From Haloglomus irregulare (GTDB lineage Archaea > Halobacteriota > Halobacteria > Halobacteriales > Haloarculaceae): a DNA stretch of 64,000 nucleotides. Positions 23,351 through 32,060 of this stretch are shown here, piece by piece (the stretch's first letter is position 1; every line of letters starts with the position of its first letter). The stretch is from NCBI RefSeq assembly GCF_007421925.1, contig NZ_QMDX01000001.1, positions 1 to 64,000 on the forward strand. The letters run 5' to 3'. Made by a program: the position numbers and the translations under genes. The notes under the pieces were generated by a model. That model was not told where the DNA came from. It was given only the letters and a program-made list of their open reading frames with translations, and did no database searches.

Positions 23351-25128
23351 CGGCCATCACCCCGGAGCGCCCGGAGCTGCTCCGCCACGTCCTGGTCGCC
23401 GCCGGTCCCGCCGCCGTCGGCGATGGCGTCGCCGGCGATGGCCGGGTCGACCGCGCGGACGTACGCCTCGGTGTCGAGCGCCGCGGCGGCGGCGTCCGTG
23501 GCGGCGGCGTACAACGGGTCGAAGCCGATGCCCAGCGCGACGAGCAGGACCGCAAGCGAGAGCGTGCAGCCGACCAGCACGGGGTCGGCGATGCTCGCCA
23601 CTGTCGCGAGGTCGTCGCCTGCGGTGCCGTGAGCGTCGTCCGCCGCGTCGGCGTGGCCGCCGTCGGCCACCGCCGGCCCGTCGTCGCGCCCGGTTCGGGC
23701 GGCCGTCGCGGCCGCGTGGACGCGGGAGCCGGGCGACCCCCAGAACGCGTTGTTCCAGGCGCGGGTCACGTACGCGATGGTGAGGATGGCCCCGGCGAGG
23801 GCGACGGCCAGCGCGAGGGGGGCACCCGCGCGGACGGCGGTGTCGAAGACGAGCAGCTTCGCGAAGAAGCCGGTCAGCGGCGGGATCCCGACCAGCGACA
23901 GCGCGCCGATGAGGAAGGCCCCGGAGAGCACCGGCGCGACCTCGGTCAGCCCGCCGAGGTCCGAGAGCCGGGTCGAGCCGATAGCGTCCTCGGCGGCCCC
24001 GACGGCGAGGAAGAGGAGCGACTTCGCGAGCCCGTGGTTGACGCTGTAGACCAGCGCGGCCGCGATGCCGACCGTCCGGACCGCGGGGGCGGCGGCGGTG
24101 GCCGCGACCGCAAGCGGGAGCATGATGAAGCCGATCTGGGCGATGGAGGAGTAGGCCAGCAGCCCCTCCATGTCCGGCTGGTCGATGGCACCGAGGCCGC
24201 CGAGGATGGCGCTGGCCGTCGCCATGAGGAAGAGCACGGGCCCGAAGAAGGCCAGGAAGCCGAGCTCCGGACCGCCGCTGATGCCGGGGAGCGACACCGT
24301 CAGTGGCGCGGCCGCGAAGACGGTGAAGTAGAGCCGAACGACCGCGTAGACGCCGACCTTCTTGACGACGCCGGCGAGGACGGCCGTCACTGGCGCGGGC
24401 GCGGCGCGGTAGGCGTCGGGCACCCAGAACTGGAACGGCATGACACCGGCCTTCAGCAGGAAGACGACGAGCAGGAGCGCCGAGAGCCCGAGCACGGGCG
24501 CGGGGTCGATGCCGAAGGCCGTGGGGTCGGCGAGCCGGCGAGCCATGTCGGCCATGTTGAGGGTCCCGGTGGTCGCGTAGAGGCCGCCGATGGCGAGCAG
24601 CATCACCGCGCTCCCCAGCAGGTTGAGCACGGCGTACTGGAGCGCGGCGCGGGTCGCATCCGAGTCGCTGGCGAAGGCGACCAGCACGTACGAGGACATC
24701 AGCATCACCTCGAACCAGACGAAGAGGTTGAACACGTCGCCGGTGAGGAGGGCGCCGGTCACCCCGACCACCATCAGGTGGTAGAGCGCGTGGTAGGAGA
24801 GGCGCTGGCCCTCGCGCCCGACGAAGCGGACGCTGTAGACGGCCGCGACCAGCGAGACGACGGCCGCGAGCGCGAGCATGAGCGTCGACAGCGGGTCCGC
24901 GATCAGGACGATACCGAAGGGGCCGTCCCAGTTCGATACCCGGTAGACCAGCCGGCCGTCGGGGTCGAGCCGGACGGCCCGGACGAGGACGGCGACACCG
25001 ACGACGTACGCCCCGGCGCCGGCCACCGAGAGCGCCCGCTGGAGGCGGGGGACCCGCCGCGTCAACAGCGCCAGGATGGCGGTCCCGAGCGCGACCAGCA
25101 GCGGCGCGATGACGACCGTCGAGGTCAT
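23347..25128 (-). CDS. mrpD: Mrp Na+/H+ antiporter subunit D (proton-conducting, NuoN/M-like)
   Basis: 593-aa integral protein with about 14 helices, homologous to the ion-pumping subunits of complex I. Conserved charged residues are seen in FVWFEVMLMSSYVLVA (Glu of TM5) and LLKAGVMPFQFWVPDAYRAAPAPV (Lys of TM7 with the following PDAY motif), and further on HGLAKSLLFLAVG. The C-terminal 90 residues contain an Asp/Ala/Gly/His-rich cytoplasmic stretch before a final helix. Its start overlaps the stop of subunit C by one base. Confidence 0.93.
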   Translation of the reverse strand: MTSTVVIAPLLVALGTAILALLTRRVPRLQRALSVAGAGAYVVGVAVLVRAVRLDPDGRLVYRVSNWDGPFGIVLIADPLSTLMLALAAVVSLVAAVYSVRFVGREGQRLSYHALYHLMVVGVTGALLTGDVFNLFVWFEVMLMSSYVLVAFASDSDATRAALQYAVLNLLGSAVMLLAIGGLYATTGTLNMADMARRLADPTAFGIDPAPVLGLSALLLVVFLLKAGVMPFQFWVPDAYRAAPAPVTAVLAGVVKKVGVYAVVRLYFTVFAAAPLTVSLPGISGGPELGFLAFFGPVLFLMATASAILGGLGAIDQPDMEGLLAYSSIAQIGFIMLPLAVAATAAAPAVRTVGIAAALVYSVNHGLAKSLLFLAVGAAEDAIGSTRLSDLGGLTEVAPVLSGAFLIGALSLVGIPPLTGFFAKLLVFDTAVRAGAPLALAVALAGAILTIAYVTRAWNNAFWGSPGSRVHAAATAARTGRDDGPAVADGGHADAADDAHGTAGDDLATVASIADPVLVGCTLSLAVLLVALGIGFDPLYAAATDAAAAALDTEAYVRAVDPAIAGDAIADGGGTGGDQDVAEQLRALRGDGR

Positions 25129-25604
25129 CAGTGGTCACCCCCGTCGGCCGCATCGTCGGCAGCCGGCCGGTCGGCGACCTCCGAGCGACCGTCGTCGGCC
25201 GTCGGCTCCCCGCCGTCCGCCCGCGCCTCGCCGGCCCGTGCGGCGGGCCCCTCGAAGGGGCTCGACGCGAGGTCCACGAGGTCGATGGTGCCGTTCTCCT
25301 CGTAGACGCGGTAGCTCAGCACCAGCGCGAAGGCCGTCGTCCCGAAGCCGATGACGATGGCCGTGAGGACGAGCGCCTGGACCAGCGGGTCCGCGTACAT
25401 CGCGCCCTCGCCGGCCGTCAGCACCGGCGCGTCGGCCGCCGGGTCACCGGTGAGCCCGAAGCCCATCGTGACGAGGAACAGGTTCGCCGCCTGCGAGATG
25501 ATCGCCACGCCCCAGACGACCCGGACGATGTCCCGGCGGAGGACGAGGAACGTCCCGATGGCGAACAGTGTCCCCAGCGCCAGCGCGAGGACGAGCTCCG
25601 CCAT
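25128..25604 (-). CDS. mrpC: Mrp Na+/H+ antiporter subunit C (NuoK-like)
   Basis: 158-aa subunit with three helices (about 2-20, 26-48, 82-108) and the family motif VRVVWGVAIISQAANLFLVTMG; GxxxxxDPLVQALVLTAIVIGFGTTAF carries the conserved NuoK-like TM3. The start was placed at the ATG at 25604 (MAELVLALALG), nine codons inside a GTG-initiated frame, because the hydrophobic segment should be near the N-terminus. A gap of 112 bases separates it from subunit B, the only sizeable gap in the operon. The acidic tail of about 45 residues is a haloarchaeal feature. Confidence 0.92.
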   Translation of the reverse strand: MAELVLALALGTLFAIGTFLVLRRDIVRVVWGVAIISQAANLFLVTMGFGLTGDPAADAPVLTAGEGAMYADPLVQALVLTAIVIGFGTTAFALVLSYRVYEENGTIDLVDLASSPFEGPAARAGEARADGGEPTADDGRSEVADRPAADDAADGGDH

Positions 25605-25716
25605 CAGCAACACACCCCCGTGCGACGCCACGAGTCGGCAGGACCCGTCGGCGACGGTCGGCCGACGCTGTCGGGTCGCGACCGCGGCGACCGTCGGAAC
25701 GTCGGACGTGCGCCCG

Positions 25717-26187
25717 TCATTCCTTGCCCACCACCGCGATGATCGTCAGGAGCGACCCGACGACGACGAAGTAGACGCCCAGGTCGAAGGCGAGCGCCGA
25801 GGCGAACTCCAGCTCCCCGTACAGAGGGATCCCATCGACGAACACTACCGCCTGCGTGAGGAACGGGACATCGAACAGCATCGCGGCGACCCCGGAGCCG
25901 AAGGCGAGCGCGAGGCCGCCGGCGAACGCCCGGGTGTATGACTGGGTCGGTCCCGAAAGGAGTCCCACCCCCCCGGCGTTCGTGACGAGGTCGCGGCGGA
26001 CGGTGTCCAGCCCGTAGATGACGTACAGGAGGGCAAAGGCCGTCGTGGTGAGGACGCCCGCGATGAAGCCGCCGCCCGGGAGGTTGTGTCCCTTGATGAG
26101 CAGCGCGATGGCCGTCAGTGCGATGAGGGGGACGACGGTCCGGGTCACGGTCTTGACGATGACGGTCGGCTCGCGGTCCTCGCTCAT
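25717..26187 (-). CDS. mrpB: Mrp Na+/H+ antiporter subunit B
   Basis: 156-aa subunit with four helices. MSEDREPTVIVKTVTRTVVPLI begins it, and the family signature is IKGHNLPGGGFIAGVLTTTAFAL (about 35-57). Later helices are at about 62-80, 92-112 and 130-152. The ATG at 26187 overlaps the subunit A stop by four bases, and the upstream frame lies inside subunit A on the same strand, so the short start is secure. Confidence 0.94.
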   Translation of the reverse strand: MSEDREPTVIVKTVTRTVVPLIALTAIALLIKGHNLPGGGFIAGVLTTTAFALLYVIYGLDTVRRDLVTNAGGVGLLSGPTQSYTRAFAGGLALAFGSGVAAMLFDVPFLTQAVVFVDGIPLYGELEFASALAFDLGVYFVVVGSLLTIIAVVGKE

Positions 26188-28757
26188 CGGTCCACACCTC
26201 CGGACCCGTCCGTGCCGTCCGATGGGGCCGGGTCGTCGGCGGATGCCGGGGGCGGCCCCCGCCCCCCGTCGGTCGCGGGGGTGGCGGCGGGGTCGTCGGC
26301 GGAGTCGGACTCGGGCCGTTCGGCCATCTCGGTCTCGGTCTGGGCCCGCATCCCGACCAGCGTCAGCACCGAGAGGGCGGCCATCGCCACGACCGCGATC
26401 TCGCCGAGCGTGTCGAACGCGCGGAAGTCGACGAGGATGACGTTGACGACGTTGGAGCCGCCGCCGAAGTCCGAAAAGAACGGCCCGTGCTCCGCCGGGA
26501 CGCCCGCCCGGGCGAGGAAGTACTGGAAGATTGGCTCCTCCGGCGACGCGCTCGTGGCGACCAGCACCGTCGCGAAGACGGTGAACCCGACGAGCGACGC
26601 CAGCGCGGCGTCGGCGATACCCCGGGCACGGCTGCGGATCTCCCCGTAGTACGCCGGGAGCCTGTCCAGCACGAGCAGGAAGAGGACCAGCACCAGCGTC
26701 TCGATGACGAGCTGGGTCAGCGCGAGGTCGGGCGCGTTCGCGAGGATGAACACGATGGCGACCATGAACCCGAGAACCGAGAGCGTGAGTACACCCGCGA
26801 TGTGGGAGGGCGCCCGCGCGACGGCGCCGGCGCCGACGACGGCCACGCCGAGGACGACGATGAGCGGGACCGGCGGGACGGCTCCGACGCCGTCGACGGA
26901 GATGGACCCGGCGGCCGCGTAGCCCGCGAGCGCGAGGACCGCCGTCCCGAGCAGGAGCGGCGCCACGTAGGTCCGGAAGGCGCCGCCGTGGAGCCCGACG
27001 GCGAGCCGCCGGGAGACGCCGTTCGCGCCCTCCGTCAGCCCGTCGTAGTACCAGTTGGGGCTGGTGTAGTCCACCGCACGGGCCCATCGGACGCCCGCGT
27101 GGAGTCGGCCGTAGAACGGGTAGGCGACCGCGCCGAGGCCGACCGTGAGCAGGCTCATCCCGAGGTACGGCGTGAAGGAGAACAGCTTCGGGATGGAGAG
27201 CGTCAGCGAGTGGGCCTCGGCGGCGACCGGGAGGCTGGCCTCGAAGGCCGACTGGACGACGGCGTCGATGCCGAGCTGCGGGACGATGCCGGTCGCGAGG
27301 GCGATCGCGGCGAGGAGTGCGGGCGGTGCGAGCATCGCCAGCGGCGGCCGGTGGATGTCGTCCGCGAGCCCGGACGGGCGGTCGCCGAAGAACAGCATCA
27401 GGAAGCGGATGGAGTAGAGGAAGGTGAAGACGCTACCGAAGACGGCGATGGCGGGGTAGAGCCAGTAGAGCCCGCCGTGCTCGACGGCGACGAAGTAGGT
27501 GGTCTCGAAGAGGAGCTCCTTCGACCAGAAGCCGTTGAACGGCGGGACCCCCGCCATCCCGAGCGCGGCGATGCCCGTGATGCCGGCCACGATGGGGAGG
27601 TCACCCGCGAGCCCGCCCAACTCCTCGAGCTTCCGGGTGTGGGCCTCGTGGGCGATGATGCCGGCGACGAGGAAGAGGGTCGCCTTGAACACGGCGTGGT
27701 TGAATATATGGAAGGCCCCCGTCTCGGCGCCGAGCTCGACTGCAGCCGGACCGGCGAGGCCGTAGCCCGCGATGATGAGGCCCAGGTGCGAGGCCGTGGA
27801 GTAGGCCAGCAGCTCCTTGATATCGGTCGCACCCACGGCGAGGATGGCGGTGATGGTCATGGAGACGAGGCCGAGCGTGGCGAGCAGGAGCGTCCACTCC
27901 GGCACGCTCGGGAGCTCCGGGGCGAACAGCGGCCGGAACCGGCCCACCAGGTAGACGCCGGCCTTGACCATCGTCGCGCTGTGGAGGAACGCCGAGACGG
28001 GTGTCGGCGCCTCCATCGCGTTCGGCAGCCAGACGTGGAACGGCGCCTGTGCGGACTTCGTGATGGCGCCGACCGCGACGAGCGCGAGCGCGGGGACGAA
28101 CAGGCCGGCGGCCCGGAGCGCCTCCCGCACCGCCTCGCCGTTGGCGATGAGCGAGTTCTCCGTGCCGATGAGGACGAACGTCCGGCCGGCGGCCGTATCC
28201 CCGGAGGCGAACGCGAGGACGAGGAAGCCCGCGAGCATGAACAGGCCGCCGGCGACCGTGATGAGCATCGACTTCCGGGCGGCGTACTGCGAGGCGTCCT
28301 CGCGCTGGTGATGCCCGATGAGGAGGAAGGAGGTGACCGACGTCAGCTCCCAGAAGACGAAGAGGGCCAGCAGGTCGGCCGCGAACGCGACCCCGAGCAT
28401 CGACCCCATGAACGCGAGCAGCGTGGCGTAGTACTTGACATGGCCGTGCTCGTGGGCCATGTAGCCGTAGGAGTAGGTGAAGACGAGGACGCCGACGCCG
28501 CTGGCGAGGAAGCCGATCAGCAGCGCCAGCCCGTCGACGTAGAGGGTGAGACTGACGCCGAGCGAGGGGATCCACGGGAGCTGGACCGCGCCGTGGGCGC
28601 CGTACTGCGTCGCGAGGAGACCGAAGCTCCCCGCGGCGACGGCGGCGGCGAAGAACGCGACCCGCTGCCCGACGACACGGAACAGTGCCGGGACGAACGG
28701 CACCGCTACGAACGGGAGGGCGAGCGCCGCGACGAGGACGGCGGCGTCCGGTTGCAC
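26184..28757 (-). CDS. mrpA: Mrp Na+/H+ antiporter subunit A (NuoL-like, with MbhE-type C-terminus)
   Basis: 857-aa main subunit with about 20 helices. The N-terminal two thirds are NuoL-like: TYSYGYMAHEHG, FVFWELTSVTSFLLIGHH (Glu), ITKSAQAPFHVWLPNAMEAPTPVSAFLHSATMVKAGVYL (two Lys), and FNHAVFKATLFLVAG. The C-terminal part (from about 640) adds MbhD/MbhE-like segments (LTLSVLGFMVAIVFILANAPDLALTQLVIETL; VNVILVDFRAFDTLGEIAVVA), as in long MrpA proteins. The GTG at 28757 (MQPDAAVLVAALALP) was chosen over a TTG nine codons upstream, because the hydrophobic helix starts there and a TATA-like tract is about 29 nt upstream. A disordered acidic tail of about 65 residues ends the protein. Confidence 0.93.
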   Translation of the reverse strand: MQPDAAVLVAALALPFVAVPFVPALFRVVGQRVAFFAAAVAAGSFGLLATQYGAHGAVQLPWIPSLGVSLTLYVDGLALLIGFLASGVGVLVFTYSYGYMAHEHGHVKYYATLLAFMGSMLGVAFAADLLALFVFWELTSVTSFLLIGHHQREDASQYAARKSMLITVAGGLFMLAGFLVLAFASGDTAAGRTFVLIGTENSLIANGEAVREALRAAGLFVPALALVAVGAITKSAQAPFHVWLPNAMEAPTPVSAFLHSATMVKAGVYLVGRFRPLFAPELPSVPEWTLLLATLGLVSMTITAILAVGATDIKELLAYSTASHLGLIIAGYGLAGPAAVELGAETGAFHIFNHAVFKATLFLVAGIIAHEAHTRKLEELGGLAGDLPIVAGITGIAALGMAGVPPFNGFWSKELLFETTYFVAVEHGGLYWLYPAIAVFGSVFTFLYSIRFLMLFFGDRPSGLADDIHRPPLAMLAPPALLAAIALATGIVPQLGIDAVVQSAFEASLPVAAEAHSLTLSIPKLFSFTPYLGMSLLTVGLGAVAYPFYGRLHAGVRWARAVDYTSPNWYYDGLTEGANGVSRRLAVGLHGGAFRTYVAPLLLGTAVLALAGYAAAGSISVDGVGAVPPVPLIVVLGVAVVGAGAVARAPSHIAGVLTLSVLGFMVAIVFILANAPDLALTQLVIETLVLVLFLLVLDRLPAYYGEIRSRARGIADAALASLVGFTVFATVLVATSASPEEPIFQYFLARAGVPAEHGPFFSDFGGGSNVVNVILVDFRAFDTLGEIAVVAMAALSVLTLVGMRAQTETEMAERPESDSADDPAATPATDGGRGPPPASADDPAPSDGTDGSGGVDR

Positions 28758-28782
28758 GGTTCGGAATCGGGCCCGCACGGGC

Positions 28783-28791
28783 AATAAGGGT
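28783..28791 (-). promoter_or_regulatory. TATA-like element of the mrp operon
   Basis: On the minus strand the tract reads acccttatt, centred about 29 nt before the GTG at 28757. It is the only A+T-rich tract at the right distance and supports that start codon. The 344 bases from here to the next gene (29102) hold nothing else I can support. Confidence 0.4.
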
Positions 28792-29101
28792 TGCCGATTG
28801 TGCGGGTAACCCCGGCGAACGATGGCGACAGTGGGGGTACGCGGTGGTCGGGCGGGGTGCCGTCGGGATAGGAAGCATCAGTTGTCCGGCTTCCCCACTC
28901 GGGCTGTCGTGGAACTGCCCTCCATCTACCAGCCAGTGAGCGCCTCGCGGCCGATTCCAGTTCGGAGGGGCCGTACGGACGACGGCGTTGGCTGGTTCTC
29001 CCCGGGAGCGTCGTGGTCCGGCTCGCTTGGTGCCTGTGCCCCTCGTGTCGAGCCGCTGAGCCACCGAACACGTATCCCCGTCCGGCCCGCATCAGCGTCG
29101 G

Positions 29102-29596
29102 ATGGAGCGCAGTCACGTCGCCGCCGCCCTCGTCCTCGCGGCCTGTTTCGGCGTCGCACTCGCGGCCGGCCCGTACGGCGCCGATATCCGCTCGCTGGCG
29201 GCCGAGGGGGGGACCGACGCCTACGCCACCGGGTCGATGGAGGCCACCGTGCTCGAGACGCCGGACACCGTCCGGCTGGACCGGGTACAGGAGAACGGAA
29301 CCGACTACTACCGGCTGCTGGTCCCGGCGGTGACGGTCGACATCGCGAACGTCACCGGCCGGCCCGCACTCACCTACAGACTCCAGATCGCCGAGGTCGG
29401 CCACACCCGCGTGACCGCCCACGTCCTGAGCAGCGCCCAGGAGGGACGGTTCAGTGCGACGCTCGAACCCACCGAGATCGAGGCCGACCGGGTCGGGAAC
29501 GACAGCTACGTCGGCGAACTCAGCGTCATCACCCGGAGCGACCGCGGTACCGAGTTCGTCCACGAGTCGACCGTGACGGTTCGCGTCGGCGACTAG
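29102..29596 (+). CDS. Predicted exported protein, function unknown
   Basis: 164-aa protein with a Sec-type signal (MERSHVAAALVLAACFGVALAAG). LAAC at 12-15 could be a lipobox, but the hydrophobic stretch continues past the Cys, so a normal signal peptidase site near residue 22 is equally possible. The mature part is beta-rich and looks like one compact domain: VRLDRVQENGTDYYRLLVPAVTVDIANVTG, YRLQIAEVGHTRVTAHVLSS, and STVTVRVGD at the end. I do not recognise the family. It is probably a secreted or surface domain; its neighbours give no hint. Confidence 0.65.
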   Translation: MERSHVAAALVLAACFGVALAAGPYGADIRSLAAEGGTDAYATGSMEATVLETPDTVRLDRVQENGTDYYRLLVPAVTVDIANVTGRPALTYRLQIAEVGHTRVTAHVLSSAQEGRFSATLEPTEIEADRVGNDSYVGELSVITRSDRGTEFVHESTVTVRVGD

Positions 29597-29847
29597 CCGA
29601 CGCCTACAGCGGTAGATCCGGTATTGATCGACGATCAGGGCCTCAGAAATATCTACCCGGGGCGCGTGGCCGGTGATGGGGCGTAGCTGGCCCCGACCGG
29701 AGTGCAGCGGGGGGCAGGGGATGACACCCCATCGTTCCGTCGCGTGGCGGTCGCGCCCGTATCCGTCGGTGAACAGTAGGCTCCCCGGTCGGAACCCGTG
29801 GCGAGCGGCTTCGCCAGGTTTTCGTTCGACCCCGCGGAACCCGCGTC

Positions 29848-30414
29848 ATGGACCGGCTCCGTCAGTCCCTGCTGGACGCGCCGATCATCGAGAAGGACGG
29901 CTACCACTACTTCGTCCATCCCATCAGCGACGGGGTCCCGATGCTGCGCCCGGAGCTGCTGCGCGAGATCGTCATCAGCATCATCAGGAAGGCCGACCTC
30001 GACGTCGATAAGATCGTCACGCCCGCGGCGATGGGCATCCACATCTCCACGGCCGTCTCCCTGATGACGGACATCCCGCTGGTCGTCGTCCGCAAGCGCA
30101 AGTACGGCCTCGAAGGGGAGGTCCCGCTCTCGCAGGTCACCGGCTACTCCGAGTCCGAGATGTACATCAACGACGTGGAGCCCGGCGACCGCGTGCTGGT
30201 GCTGGACGACGTGCTCTCGACCGGCGGCACGCTCACCGCCATCACGGGCGCCCTCGACGAGATCGGCGCCGAGATCGCCGACGTGGTCGCGGTGATCAAG
30301 AAGGTGGGCGGCGAGAACGAACTGGAGACCACGGCCTACGAGGCCAAGACGCTCATCAACGTCGACGTGGTCGACGGCGAGGTCGTCGTCGTGGACGAGG
30401 ACGGCGACGACTGA
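29848..30414 (+). CDS. hpt: Purine phosphoribosyltransferase-like protein (HGPRTase-like)
   Basis: 188-aa archaeal phosphoribosyltransferase for purine salvage (hypoxanthine/guanine or adenine). The PRPP-binding loop [17 protein letters not shown] is intact (about 112-128), and [31 protein letters not shown] holds the second conserved region with the flexible-loop Lys/Arg. Length fits archaeal members, which are annotated as HGPRTase-like because the base specificity of several is unsettled. The frame upstream of the ATG at 29848 has no conserved content. It is followed by the tRNA-Met gene on the opposite strand. Confidence 0.9.
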   Translation: MDRLRQSLLDAPIIEKDGYHYFVHPISDGVPMLRPELLREIVISIIRKADLDVDKIVTPAAMGIHISTAVSLMTDIPLVVVRKRKYGLEGEVPLSQVTGYSESEMYINDVEPGDRVLVLDDVLSTGGTLTAITGALDEIGAEIADVVAVIKKVGGENELETTAYEAKTLINVDVVDGEVVVVDEDGDD

Positions 30415-30520
30415 ACCGCGCGACGCACACAACGCGGATATCGGAACTCTTCGAGGAGTATTCCACCGATTTCGGGCGGAGAGTCGACTCAGGAGTGGAA
30501 CGTCGGAGACACGCGAGGAG

Positions 30521-30595
30521 TAGCGGGAGGACGATTTGAACGTCCGATCTCCGGGTTATGAGCCCGGCGGAATCTCCTGGCTATCCCATCCCGCT
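30521..30595 (-). tRNA. tRNA-Met (anticodon CAT)
   Basis: 75-nt tRNA read on the minus strand. The acceptor stem AGCGGGA (5' end at 30595) pairs with TCCCGCT, leaving A as discriminator at 30521. The anticodon arm is CCGGG-CTCATAA-CCCGG with a perfect 5-bp stem, anticodon CAT at 30560-30558. The T-arm GGACG-TTCAAAT-CGTCC is perfect. CCA is not encoded. The acceptor starts with an A-U pair, unlike archaeal initiator tRNA, so it is the elongator or a precursor for the Ile-decoding (agmatidine) type; the latter cannot be excluded. No intron is visible. Confidence 0.95.
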
Positions 30596-30618
30596 ACCCC
30601 TTCGTAATCCACTACCCC

Positions 30619-30627
30619 GGTTAAGGG
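30619..30627 (-). promoter_or_regulatory. Promoter of tRNA-Met
   Basis: On the minus strand the sequence reads acccttaac, about 27 nt ahead of the mature tRNA 5' end at 30595, the spacing expected of an archaeal TATA box. Confidence 0.45.
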
Positions 30628-30685
30628 TTGTGCTATCGCTCCCGTCACGGAGCGAACTCGTACAGGGCGCAGGGCCGACGTTACC

Positions 30686-31171
30686 TCAGTCGTCCTGGAC
30701 GCGCCAGGTGACGAGGCTCTCCGCGACGTAGTTGATGCTCAGCCCGACGCCGATGCCGATGCCGTTGGCGATGGTGGGCCAGACGTTGCCGCCCGCGACG
30801 ACCAGGCGCACGTCCGTCCACGAGGTGAGGACGAACAGCGTCCCGAAGGCGACCGCGAGCCCGACCGAGCGGACGAGGTGGGACGTCACCCAGCGGCGGA
30901 CCAGCGCGGCCGGCCCCGCGCCACCGTGGTCGGCGAACGTCCAGCTGTCGTTCAGTAGGAACATCAGCGTGATGCTGGCCTCGGCGCCGACGGCCTTCGC
31001 GAGCAGCGGCCGGCCCGCGAACGGCGGGTCGAGGACGAAGCCAGCGGTCAGCAGCGCGACGAGGACGGTCTCCACCGAGGCACCGGCGACGCCGACGGAG
31101 ACGAACTGGCCGATGCGGCCGGCCGACGCGAGTGCCCGCAGTCGGGCCCGCAGGAGGTCGGCGACGCTCAT
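30686..31171 (-). CDS. GtrA family membrane protein
   Basis: 161-aa four-helix protein of the GtrA family, linked to transfer of sugar residues to lipid carriers or their flipping. Helices are about 20-42, 50-72, 95-115 and 125-145. Family sequences are FVSVGVAGASVETVLVALL and FLLNDSWTFADHG (the conserved NxxWTF motif). The start at 31171 overlaps the stop of the glycosyltransferase gene by four bases (ATGA), so both are translated from one message. The pairing GT plus GtrA is a common unit in polyprenyl-linked glycan synthesis. Confidence 0.9.
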   Translation of the reverse strand: MSVADLLRARLRALASAGRIGQFVSVGVAGASVETVLVALLTAGFVLDPPFAGRPLLAKAVGAEASITLMFLLNDSWTFADHGGAGPAALVRRWVTSHLVRSVGLAVAFGTLFVLTSWTDVRLVVAGGNVWPTIANGIGIGVGLSINYVAESLVTWRVQDD

Positions 31172-32022
31172 CGGCGGCGCTCGCCGGGGTCGGCCCCGCG
31201 GTTCACGAGGGCGGTCTCGTCCGCACGGGTTCGCGCGATGGCGTCGTGCAGCCGGCTGTCCTGCAGGCGCTTGGCGCGGTGGCGCGCGACGAGCAGCGCG
31301 GTCCCCAGCGAGACGGCGGTGTCGACCGGGTCGACCGTCGACCCGGGCTGGTCCTCCCACTCGATGGGGACCTCCTCGACGCGCAACCCCAGCGCGGCGG
31401 TCATGGCGATGAGCTCGACGTCCCACGCGAAGCCGGCCTCGTAGAGATGCGGTCGGACCGTCCGCCAGGCGTCGGCCGAGACGGCCTTGGCGCCGCACTG
31501 GTAGTCGTAGCAGTCCGCGGACAGCAGTCGGCGGGCGAGCCAGGCGAAGGCGTCGCCCAGCCGGCGTCGGGCGAGCGTCTGGTGGCCGGCGACCTCGGCG
31601 TCCGGATGGCGCCGCGACCCGACCGCGAGGTCCGCCCGGCCGTCGGCGACCGGCGCGATGATCGCCGCGAGACTCTCGGACGGCGTGGAGCCGTCGGCGT
31701 CGACGAACGCCAGGAGGCCGACCCCGTCACGCGAGTCGGCGTCGCCGCCCGGCGGGGTCGTGGCGGTGTCCCGACCACATGCGAGCGCCTCGAAGCCGGC
31801 CGTTATGGCGGCTCCCTTCCCCCGGCGTTCGTGGGCGACGGCGACGACAGCCTCGGGCAGCGCCTCGCGGAGCCGTTCGGTGACACCCGGGTCGGGGGCG
31901 TCGAGTTCGATACGGACCGTCGCGGGGTCGAGCCGGGCCCGACAGGAGCGGACGTACGACACCAGTCGGTCCACGTCCGGCTGGTAGGCGGGCACGACGA
32001 GCCCCAGCGACCGGTCGGCCAT
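31168..32022 (-). CDS. Family 2 glycosyltransferase (dolichol-phosphate glycosyltransferase type)
   Basis: 284-aa GT-A fold enzyme. It starts SLGLVVPAYQPDVDRLVSYV, has VAHERRGKGAAITAGFEAL, the metal-binding DxD as VDADGS, then VGSRRHPDAEVAGHQTLARRRLGDAFAWLARRLL and the segment DYQCGAKAVSADAWR, all as in dolichol-phosphate glucose/mannose synthases of archaea. FAWDVELIAMTAALGLRVEEVPIEW is the family's later signature. It probably moves a sugar from a nucleotide donor to a dolichol phosphate at the inner membrane face. It heads a minus-strand pair with GtrA. The sugar is unknown. Confidence 0.9.
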   Translation of the reverse strand: MADRSLGLVVPAYQPDVDRLVSYVRSCRARLDPATVRIELDAPDPGVTERLREALPEAVVAVAHERRGKGAAITAGFEALACGRDTATTPPGGDADSRDGVGLLAFVDADGSTPSESLAAIIAPVADGRADLAVGSRRHPDAEVAGHQTLARRRLGDAFAWLARRLLSADCYDYQCGAKAVSADAWRTVRPHLYEAGFAWDVELIAMTAALGLRVEEVPIEWEDQPGSTVDPVDTAVSLGTALLVARHRAKRLQDSRLHDAIARTRADETALVNRGADPGERRR

Positions 32023-32060
32023 CGCTCACCGGTGAGAAGCCGGGGGGCAAAAGGGGTTCG

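Noticed and set aside
22713-25153. Long plus- and minus-strand frames over mrpE and mrpD
   Set aside because: They are frame shadows of hydrophobic genes in a G+C-rich genome; translations are Arg/Ala/Gly-rich without families.
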